Notes under the pieces: model-generated | The model's database searches: none | Told to the model about the DNA's origin: nothing | The model's input: only the letters and a program-made list of their open reading frames with translations | Position numbers and translations under genes: made by a program | In this document: piece by piece, positions 14,458 through 19,527 of the stretch | Layout of the letters: every line of letters begins with the position of its first letter | Position numbering within the stretch: position 1 is the first letter of the stretch | NCBI GenBank assembly: GCA_900757905.1 | Contig: CAAEPN010000186.1 | Span: forward strand, 1-19,527 | Direction: 5' to 3' | Length of the DNA stretch: 19,527 nt | From: Clostridia bacterium | GTDB lineage: Bacteria > Bacillota > Clostridia > Oscillospirales > CAG-382

Positions 14458-17052
14458 TTAATGATCCTCCGAAATGATCTCCCGGATTGCCTTTTCCGCG
14501 TCGCGGATCTCCTTATGAAAGGCCGCGGCCGGAACGCGTAATGCACCCGAACCGAGAATGATCATCTGCTCCGAACCGTCGGACGTGGCCACACGAACAC
14601 GGTGATTTTTGCTTAGCTCATGGCTGACACGCTCGATATAGGTGTCCGCCGTTTCTGCTTCTTTGGTGTAGACCACACTGATATTGCGGAATTTTTCCAC
14701 CGTTCCCGGATTCTTTTTAACCTTGTACGCGTCGAAAACAAGAATGATTTCGCAATCGCTGTATCCTTGATAGCTGCAAAGCCGCCTAATCAGCTCTTCA
14801 CGCGCGATATCCAAGCTTTCCGATGCCGCTTTCGACAGTTCGTCCCAGGCAAAAATGATGTTGTAGCCGTCTACCAGAAAATATTCCTTTCCGGAATAGG
14901 CCGGCGTTTTTATCGGACGCGGCTTGTCCGTGCTCTTTTTCTCGGCTGTACCCGTCACCGACGGATTGTATACCGGTCTATTAAAATCGCGGTATTTGAT
15001 CTTCCCGTAAGTGCGCTCAAAAATAGCCATCAGCTCTTTGTCGGTCGCCGCCCTTTGCAGATACGCCGCCGCACGTTCAGACGGCGTGCGTTCGGTCTCC
15101 GATTCCGGCTCTGCCGCGGAAAGCACACTTTCGATATGCATGTGCGCTTCAACCTCATACCACGGCACCAAAAATCCCGCACCGCCGGCACAGAAAACCG
15201 AATCCGCGCTGTTTTCGAGATCCGCGTCAGCGTCGTAGCCGATCGCCGCGATAACCTCGTCGGCATTATGACAGACCTCATATCCCGAAAAAGCAAGCGA
15301 TAACCGACCTTTGGCGCGCGTGTACCCGGCAAGCTCAGAGGCGTAATTGCGCATTTCGCTGACCGGCGCCGTGCCGACAATCGTCGATTCGCCGCCCTCC
15401 AACATGTTCGGCGCAGAAAAACGCGCGCCCATAAGCGAGAGATCGCTCATGGCTTTGCCGACATTTTCGCCCGGAACAGTTAATTCAAAGCTGTACCACG
15501 GTTCAAGAAGCACATCCTGCGCCTGCCGTAGGCCCTGCCGCACCGCACGGTAAGTCGCTTCGCGGAAATCGCCGCCCTCGGTGTGCTTTTTGTGCGCCCG
15601 GCCGGCTACTAACGTGATCTTCATGTCCGTAATCGGCGAACCGGTAAGCACGCCGACATGCGTTTTCTCGGCAAGATGCGTTAAAACAAGCCGCTGCCAG
15701 TTGCGGGCAAGCTCGTTCTCCGGGACATCGCTTGCAAAATGCAGACCGCTGCCGCGCTCGGTCGGCTCTAAAATCAAGTGTACCTCGCTGTAATGCCTTA
15801 ACGGCTCATAATGCCCAACACCCTCGACCGTGTCGGCAATTGTTTCGCGGTATAAGATCCGTCCGGCTTCAAAACGCGGCGTAAAGCCGAATTTTTCGGT
15901 TATCGTGCGCGCTAAAATTTCGAGCTGCACCTCGCCCATGACCGAAACGCCGATCGTGCGTAACGCTTCGCGAAAAGTAAACCGGTATACCGGTTCTTCC
16001 TCTTCTAACTTTTTCAAATCAAAGTAGATTCCGTGCGCGTCCTTGCCCTCCGGCACAACCATTTCATACGACAGCACCGGCTCGGCAAGCGGCGCAAAAT
16101 CGGCCGGTTCAAAACCTAAACCCTCGCCGCAAAAGGTATGTGTAAGCCCGGTCACGGCGCAGACCGTCCCGGCCGGCGCTTCGGGAATCGCGTCATACCG
16201 CGCACCGGAATAAAGCCGAAGCCCATCCGCCTTTTCCTGCCATTCGTTCCCGACACCGTCCACACCCTTTAACATATCCTTGACGCGCAGAACGCCGCCG
16301 GTAATTTTCATGTGCGTCAGCCGCTCGCCGCGCTCGGTGTGCGTAATTTTGAAGATCCGCGCCCCAAACGCTTCGCGGTATTCCGGCTGCGGCGCATAGT
16401 CAAGAACCGTGTGCAAAAGCGCGTCTACACCCTCCGTCTTGAGTGCCGAGCCAAAGCAGACCGGGAAGACATGCCGCACCGCCACAGCACGTGCAATATC
16501 CGCTTTTTCAAGCGCTTTTCCGGCCAAAAACGCTTCTGTTAGCATCTCGTCGCATTCTGCGGTTTCTTCATTGGTTCCTAAATTCTCGACCGCCATACAG
16601 CCGTCCGACAGCGCCCTGCGCAAATCCGCCAAAAGCACCTCGCGTCCGGCATTGGGCAAATCGATCTTATTAACAAAAATGTATACCGGTATACTATGTC
16701 GTTCCAACAGCTTCCACAGCGTGCGCGTATATCCGTTCACACCGTCCGACGCACTGATAACCAAAATTGCCGCGTCCAGAATGCATAACGTCCGCTCGGC
16801 TTCCGGAGAAAAATCCGAATGACCAGGCGTGTCGATAAGCGTAATTTCGGTGTCTTTTGCCGTAAAGACCGCCTGCTTGGAAAACACGGTGATGCCGCGC
16901 TCGCGCTCAATGGCGAAGTTATCCAGAAACGCGTCCTTTTTGTCCACTCGCCCCAAGGTGCGAAGGCGTCCCGATAGATATAAAAGCGCTTCGGAAAGCG
17001 TCGTTTTGCCGGAATCGACATGGGCAAGAATGCCGACGGTAAGTTTTTTCAT
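14458..17052 (-). CDS. TetM-like translational GTPase fused to a Rae1-type NYN endoribonuclease
   Basis: The 864-residue protein has two parts. Residues 1-about 640 resemble TetM/TetO ribosomal protection proteins: P-loop AHVDSGKT 10-17, RERGIT 50-55, DTPGH 74-78, NKID 128-131, then EF-G-like domains II-V (domain IV with FEL.VPGENVGKAMSDL). The domain IV loop that in TetM reads YSPVSTPADF is here AHKKHTEGGDF (486-496). After a linker (about 640-720) comes a NYN_YacP domain (722-864): VDGYN, VFDAYK (D774), YTKEAETAD (E800, D803) and ATSDGSEQ (D825) match B. subtilis Rae1, a ribosome A-site-dependent mRNA endonuclease. I infer a GTPase that carries a nuclease to the ribosome. Similar fusions are annotated as translation factor GTPase or tetracycline resistance proteins in Clostridia; function is unproven. 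AGGAGA is the ribosome binding site. Confidence 0.93.
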   Translation of the reverse strand: MKKLTVGILAHVDSGKTTLSEALLYLSGRLRTLGRVDKKDAFLDNFAIERERGITVFSKQAVFTAKDTEITLIDTPGHSDFSPEAERTLCILDAAILVISASDGVNGYTRTLWKLLERHSIPVYIFVNKIDLPNAGREVLLADLRRALSDGCMAVENLGTNEETAECDEMLTEAFLAGKALEKADIARAVAVRHVFPVCFGSALKTEGVDALLHTVLDYAPQPEYREAFGARIFKITHTERGERLTHMKITGGVLRVKDMLKGVDGVGNEWQEKADGLRLYSGARYDAIPEAPAGTVCAVTGLTHTFCGEGLGFEPADFAPLAEPVLSYEMVVPEGKDAHGIYFDLKKLEEEEPVYRFTFREALRTIGVSVMGEVQLEILARTITEKFGFTPRFEAGRILYRETIADTVEGVGHYEPLRHYSEVHLILEPTERGSGLHFASDVPENELARNWQRLVLTHLAEKTHVGVLTGSPITDMKITLVAGRAHKKHTEGGDFREATYRAVRQGLRQAQDVLLEPWYSFELTVPGENVGKAMSDLSLMGARFSAPNMLEGGESTIVGTAPVSEMRNYASELAGYTRAKGRLSLAFSGYEVCHNADEVIAAIGYDADADLENSADSVFCAGGAGFLVPWYEVEAHMHIESVLSAAEPESETERTPSERAAAYLQRAATDKELMAIFERTYGKIKYRDFNRPVYNPSVTGTAEKKSTDKPRPIKTPAYSGKEYFLVDGYNIIFAWDELSKAASESLDIAREELIRRLCSYQGYSDCEIILVFDAYKVKKNPGTVEKFRNISVVYTKEAETADTYIERVSHELSKNHRVRVATSDGSEQMIILGSGALRVPAAAFHKEIRDAEKAIREIISEDH

Positions 17053-17084
17053 GTGCTTCTCCTGATCTTTCGCAGTCGCTTAAT

Positions 17085-18116
17085 TTAAAGGCGCTCGATA
17101 TCGGCGCATAACGCATCCATTTCTTCTTGCGTGGTCGCCCAGCTCGTGCAAAAACGCACCACCGTGCCGCGCTCTGTTGTTTCCTGCTTTTCAAAATAGT
17201 ATTTCTGCGCCAATCGTTTTTCCTGCTCCTCCGAAAGGATCACAAACTGTTGATTCGTGGAATTTTCCACCCAAAACGGGATATTTTTTGCCGCAAACGC
17301 CTTTTTTAAGCGCATGGCATAGGCGTCCGCACGTTTGGCCGCTTCAAAATAGGCGTTGTTTTCAAGTAATGCACAAAACTGTAATCCAAGTAACCACCCT
17401 TTGGCCAAAACCGCGCCGTTTTGCTTCATGTATGCCTTAAAACGGCGTTTCAACGCGTCGCAGGTAATGACAACCGCTTCGCCAAACAGTGCGCCGCACT
17501 TTGTACCGCCGATATAAAAAACATCGCATAGCGCCGCAAAGTCCGCAAGCGTCAAATCGTTTTCCTGCGAAGCAAGTCCGTATCCCATCCGTGCGCCGTC
17601 AACGAACAAATACATGCCGTATTTCTGACAAAGCTCGTGTATCGCAGCAAGTTCCTTTTTGGAATACAGCGTGCCCATTTCGGTCGGAAACGACAGATAC
17701 ACCATCTTCGGCTCGGTCAGATATTCGGCCTCGCCGCTTTGTTCATACGCCTTGGCGCAGGCTTCGATCTGCTCCGCCGTAATTTTCCCATCCTTGCCGG
17801 GTAAACTTAAGATCTTGTGTCCGCTGCTCTCAACCGAAGCGGCCTCATGGCAGTTGATGTGTCCGGTATCGGCGGAGATCACGCTCTGCACCGGCGAAAG
17901 CGCGGCGGAAATTATCACAAAATTCGCTTGCGTCGCACCCGGAAAGAAGCGGATATCCGCGTCTGGACAGCCGCATAAACGCCGAATCAGGCCGCATGCC
18001 CGTTCGCACCACTCATCCTCGCCGTAGCTGGCAAAGCTATTATCGTTTGTATTTTCAAGCGCCGCAAGCACCTCCGGCAGCGCTCCGCGGTTATAATCGT
18101 TGTTGAACCGTATCAA
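17085..18116 (-). CDS. ltaE: Low-specificity L-threonine aldolase
   Basis: This is a PLP enzyme of the beta-eliminating lyase/threonine aldolase family, which splits L-threonine or L-allo-threonine to glycine and acetaldehyde. The start is TTG 18116, with AGGAGTG upstream, giving 343 residues, normal for the family; the frame upstream to 18251 runs through the promoter. Motifs seen: F-P-G-A-T at 58-62, the DTGH/HEAAS region 83-93, VDGAR with D173 (PLP ring nitrogen) and R176, and the PLP lysine K206 in YIGGTKCG. Its stop lies 32 nt before the GTPase-NYN start, so the two are probably co-transcribed. Distinction between L-threonine and allo-threonine preference cannot be made from sequence. 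Confidence 0.93.
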   Translation of the reverse strand: MIRFNNDYNRGALPEVLAALENTNDNSFASYGEDEWCERACGLIRRLCGCPDADIRFFPGATQANFVIISAALSPVQSVISADTGHINCHEAASVESSGHKILSLPGKDGKITAEQIEACAKAYEQSGEAEYLTEPKMVYLSFPTEMGTLYSKKELAAIHELCQKYGMYLFVDGARMGYGLASQENDLTLADFAALCDVFYIGGTKCGALFGEAVVITCDALKRRFKAYMKQNGAVLAKGWLLGLQFCALLENNAYFEAAKRADAYAMRLKKAFAAKNIPFWVENSTNQQFVILSEEQEKRLAQKYYFEKQETTERGTVVRFCTSWATTQEEMDALCADIERL

Positions 18117-18149
18117 AAGGATCACTCCTGTTTGGATAGTATTTTTAAT

Positions 18150-18178
18150 ATTGTACCACATTTTTTCCTTTTTGACAA
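18150..18178 (-). promoter_or_regulatory. Promoter of the ltaE / GTPase-NYN operon
   Basis: TTGTCA (18173-18178) and TACAAT (18150-18155) with a 17-nt spacer and a TG extension precede the TTG start by about 34 nt. It appears to drive ltaE, the GTPase-NYN gene and the ATPase pseudogene, ending at 14071-14115. Confidence 0.8.
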
Positions 18179-18277
18179 GCCGCATGAAATGATAAAAACA
18201 AAAAAGCACAGACAAAGTCATACGCGCAAGAAAAAGTGCAAAACGGTTCACTTGGTTCTATCACAGGAAATATCCAC

Positions 18278-18306
18278 TTGACCGCTTATAGCCTTTGTGA
18301 TATACT
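18278..18306 (+). promoter_or_regulatory. Promoter of the DeoR-family regulator
   Basis: TTGACC (18278-18283) and TATACT (18301-18306) are separated by 17 nt, placing the transcript start about 38 nt before the ATG. It is divergent from the ltaE promoter, about 100 nt apart (-35 to -35). I found no strong operator repeat between them. Confidence 0.8.
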
Positions 18307-18349
18307 GTACACGGAACAAGATTCTTTCCCTTTAAACGGAGGAAAAACA

Positions 18350-19105
18350 ATGCCATTTTATGAAAGAGAAAAAGAGCTTTTAGAGGTTATTGAAAAAGCG
18401 GAATGCATCTCTATGCAAGCGTTGTTAAAAAATCAGTATACCAGCGTTTCCACGCTGCGGCGAGACTTAATAAAGTTAGAAGAAAAGGGACTTATCCTAC
18501 GCACCCGCGGCGGCGTTATGGCCGTAAAAAAATCGCCGGACGACAAGATTGCCTTCTTCTTGCGCGAAAGCGAAAAGCCGCTTGAAAAGAAGCTCATCGC
18601 ACAAAAAGCGGCAAAGCTCGTAAAAGACGGCGATACCGTCATGCTTGACGCCTCCACAAGCGCCTATTGTATCATTCCTTATATAGCCGAAAGCTGCAAG
18701 GACATTATTGTTATAACCAGCGGCGCCAAGGCCTCTTATTTGCTTGGTGAGCTTGGAATAAAAAACATCTGCACCGGCGGACAGATGATCAACCGTTCCT
18801 TTTCCTATATCGGGCAGATCGCCGAAAAGACCATAGCGCAATATAACGCCGATATCGCGTTTTTCTCCTGCCGCGGCCTGTCGCCGGACGGGTATCTGAC
18901 AGACAATTCCATAGAAGAAAACGACCTGCGCCGCAGCATGATGCAGCATTCTAAAAGGAAGGTGCTGTTATGCAACAGCAGTAAATTCGATAATACCTGT
19001 CTAAATAACCTGTGCCACATATCCGAGATCGACGAGATCATCAGTGATGCGGAAATTCCGCAAAAGATTGCCGATATGGTGGGAAAAAATACGTGTATCC
19101 GGTAA
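18350..19105 (+). CDS. DeoR/GlpR-family transcriptional regulator
   Basis: From ATG 18350 (ACGGAGG 7-8 nt upstream) the protein has 251 residues, standard for the family. The N-terminus (residues 5-58) is a DeoR-type winged helix: REKELLEVIEK, then the recognition helix VSTLRRDLIKLEEKG and the wing LILRTRGGV. The sensor domain (about 75-230) has the sugar-phosphate isomerase-like fold motifs: DGDTVMLDASTSA (93-105), ITSGAKAS, CTGGQM (141-146), the FFSCRGLSPDGYLTD region and K203-K205. Effectors in this family are usually phosphorylated sugars or related metabolites; the one here is unknown. No sugar operon is visible nearby, so its targets may lie outside the window or include the divergent ltaE operon. 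Confidence 0.93.
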   Translation: MPFYEREKELLEVIEKAECISMQALLKNQYTSVSTLRRDLIKLEEKGLILRTRGGVMAVKKSPDDKIAFFLRESEKPLEKKLIAQKAAKLVKDGDTVMLDASTSAYCIIPYIAESCKDIIVITSGAKASYLLGELGIKNICTGGQMINRSFSYIGQIAEKTIAQYNADIAFFSCRGLSPDGYLTDNSIEENDLRRSMMQHSKRKVLLCNSSKFDNTCLNNLCHISEIDEIISDAEIPQKIADMVGKNTCIR

Positions 19106-19137
19106 CAAAAGAGCCGCTCACGGCGGCAAAAACGGCA

Positions 19138-19166
19138 TTGACATATTGGAACATTTGATGTATAAT
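19138..19166 (+). promoter_or_regulatory. Perfect-consensus promoter of the putative type I toxin
   Basis: TTGACA (19138-19143) and TATAAT (19161-19166) are exactly 17 nt apart. The predicted transcript start is near 19173, inside the 5' hairpin. Confidence 0.88.
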
Positions 19167-19168
19167 AA

Positions 19169-19196
19169 GCCCTGCCGGAAGTAATTCCGGCAGGGC
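19169..19196 (+). other. 5'-terminal hairpin of the toxin transcript
   Basis: A perfect 12-bp GC-rich stem (19169-19180 with 19185-19196) and a 4-nt loop lies at the predicted 5' end; about 8 bp of it would remain if transcription starts at 19173. Stable structured 5' ends are usual in type I toxin mRNAs. Its lack of a following U-run argues against a terminator. Confidence 0.7.
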
Positions 19197-19233
19197 AAGT
19201 CTGAAAACAGTGTAAAAACTGGGCGGTTATGCC

Positions 19234-19257
19234 ATCATCTCCATGAAAGGAGGTGAT
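19234..19257 (+). promoter_or_regulatory. Shine-Dalgarno-sequestering hairpin
   Basis: ATCATCTCC (19234-19242) pairs with GGAGGTGAT (19249-19257) over 9 bp with one U-G wobble and a 6-nt loop. The second arm is the near-perfect ribosome binding site of the small peptide gene, so translation would be off unless the hairpin opens. This is a hallmark of type I toxin mRNAs. Confidence 0.7.
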
Positions 19258-19262
19258 AGCTT

Positions 19263-19331
19263 ATGGAATTTGTATACATAATGATGTATCTGCTGGCGCT
19301 TATCACGCTGGTATTAGCCATAAAAAAATAA
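19263..19331 (+). CDS. Putative type I toxin, small hydrophobic peptide
   Basis: The frame encodes 22 residues: an MEFVYIMM start, a single hydrophobic helix (YLLALITLVLAI) and a KK end. This is the pattern of TxpA/BsrG/holin-like and Fst-type membrane toxins, though shorter than most. The AAAGGAGGTGAT ribosome binding site is about as strong as possible. The transcript has a perfect promoter, a 5' hairpin, a sequestered ribosome binding site, and a terminator whose stem includes the last codons. A convergent antisense promoter lies downstream. Together these support a toxin rather than a random frame. The peptide is too short for a family call by sequence alone; a small membrane regulatory peptide is the alternative. 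Confidence 0.65.
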   Translation: MEFVYIMMYLLALITLVLAIKK

Positions 19332-19403
19332 CGCCCACCGCCAAGTAGTACGTTATTTTTAAATAATACTCTTTGGCATAACCGTTTGAGGTCTTGCCCT
19401 TAC
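19322..19403 (-). ncRNA. Putative antisense RNA antitoxin
   Basis: A minus-strand promoter (19410-19437) would start an RNA near 19403 that runs toward the toxin gene and ends at the shared terminator, giving an RNA of about 80 nt. It overlaps the toxin mRNA 3' end, as RatA overlaps TxpA and SR4 overlaps BsrG in Bacillus. The boundaries are predicted from promoter and terminator only. Confidence 0.5.
19324..19360. terminator. Bidirectional terminator shared by toxin mRNA and antisense RNA
   Basis: A 10-bp stem (AAAAATAACG at 19324-19333, CGTTATTTTT at 19351-19360) surrounds a 17-nt loop. The U-run on the plus side ends the toxin mRNA; seven T on the minus side end the antisense RNA. Both RNAs would be fully complementary across this element. 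Confidence 0.75.
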
Positions 19404-19409
19404 ACTTAT

Positions 19410-19437
19410 ATTATATGCTTTTTTCCAAAAAAGTCAA
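19410..19437 (-). promoter_or_regulatory. Convergent antisense promoter
   Basis: TTGACT (19432-19437) and TATAAT (19410-19415) are spaced by 16 nt on the minus strand. No minus-strand reading frame follows, which suits a small RNA. Confidence 0.7.
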
Positions 19438-19455
19438 TACCTTTATCCGAAATTT

Positions 19456-19489
19456 TCGCCGTGAGTTTGCTTACGGCGATATTCTTTTT
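19456..19489 (+). terminator. Terminator-like hairpin before the last gene
   Basis: A 10-bp stem (19456-19465 with 19470-19479, one G-U wobble) and TTTG loop is followed on the plus strand by ATTCTTTTT. It could stop readthrough from the toxin locus or act as an attenuator for the gene starting at 19512. Confidence 0.5.
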
Positions 19490-19511
19490 GACAGAACAGG
19501 AGGAAAAAAGT

Positions 19512-19527
19512 ATGATAAGCTGCTTCA
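19512..19527 (+). CDS. Start of a gene cut by the window edge
   Basis: An ATG preceded by AGGAGG (8-9 nt upstream) opens a frame M-I-S-C-F at the very end of the window. Only five codons are visible, so no function can be given. The strong ribosome binding site is the main evidence. Confidence 0.45.

Noticed and set aside
16681..16694. A perfect 14-bp palindrome GTATACCGGTATAC as an operator
   Set aside because: It lies deep inside the GTPase coding region over the conserved VYIFVNK codons; chance codon use explains it.
14458..17052. A straightforward tetracycline resistance gene (tetM/O/W type)
   Set aside because: The GTPase part is TetM-like, but the drug-contacting loop differs and a NYN nuclease domain is attached, so a resistance label is not supported.
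18117..18251. Longer N-terminus for threonine aldolase
   Set aside because: It would translate through its own promoter; the TTG at 18116 has an AGGAGTG site and gives the normal start of the family.
18236..18349. Longer N-terminus for the DeoR-family regulator
   Set aside because: The extension would cover the TTGACC/TATACT promoter; ATG 18350 has the strong GGAGG site and gives the normal family length.
1..19527. CRISPR arrays, tRNA or rRNA genes, insertion sequences
   Set aside because: No regularly spaced direct repeats, no tRNA-like cloverleaf with a CCA end or TTCRANY arm, no rRNA sequence and no transposase frame were seen.

Overview
The window looks like a chromosomal segment of a mid-GC Bacillota, most likely a clostridial or Oscillospirales-type bacterium. 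The reasons are strong AGGAGG-type ribosome binding sites, consensus sigma-A promoters with 17-base spacers, frequent TTG starts, a DinJ/YafQ-type toxin-antitoxin pair, and a TetM-like GTPase carrying a YacP/Rae1-type NYN nuclease. The taxon is inferred from gene style only; no rRNA or other marker gene is present.

Layout. Bases 1-223 hold an unusual run of small hairpins ending in a long terminator hairpin. Next comes typA/bipA (minus strand). Divergent from it is azlCD, a branched-chain amino acid exporter pair, closed by a 19-bp bidirectional terminator. A dinJ-like/yafQ-like type II toxin-antitoxin operon (minus) follows. Bases 4074-13701 form a compact minus-strand phage morphogenesis cassette. 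In transcription order it encodes a small zinc-finger-like protein, small and large terminase subunits, portal, a putative scaffold, a putative decoration protein, a major capsid protein candidate, a small protein, a head-tail connector-like protein, a beta-propeller nozzle-like protein and a helical terminal protein. All reading frames are intact. No integrase, repressor, replication, tape-measure, tail-tube, baseplate, holin or lysin gene is present in the window, and the flanks are ordinary chromosomal genes. The cassette has a perfect TTGACA-N17-TATAAT promoter, a leader of about 260 nt and a LexA-like box. It is therefore either a podovirus-like prophage remnant or a domesticated particle-forming element.

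Bases 14071-18116 form a second minus-strand operon: a threonine aldolase, then an 864-residue fusion of an EF-G/TetM-type ribosomal GTPase with a Rae1-like NYN endoribonuclease, then a pseudogene of an AAA/ABC-type ATPase with an internal deletion. Divergent from it is a DeoR-family regulator (plus). At 19138-19437 is a probable type I toxin-antitoxin locus: a perfect promoter, a 5' hairpin, a Shine-Dalgarno sequence sequestered in a hairpin, a 22-residue membrane peptide, a bidirectional terminator and a convergent antisense promoter. The window ends at the first codons of another gene.

Most worth following up: the GTPase-NYN fusion, whose tetracycline-loop region differs from TetM; the self-contained capsid/packaging cassette; the putative type I toxin-antitoxin locus with shared sequence boxes in both RNAs; and the serial hairpin block at the left edge.
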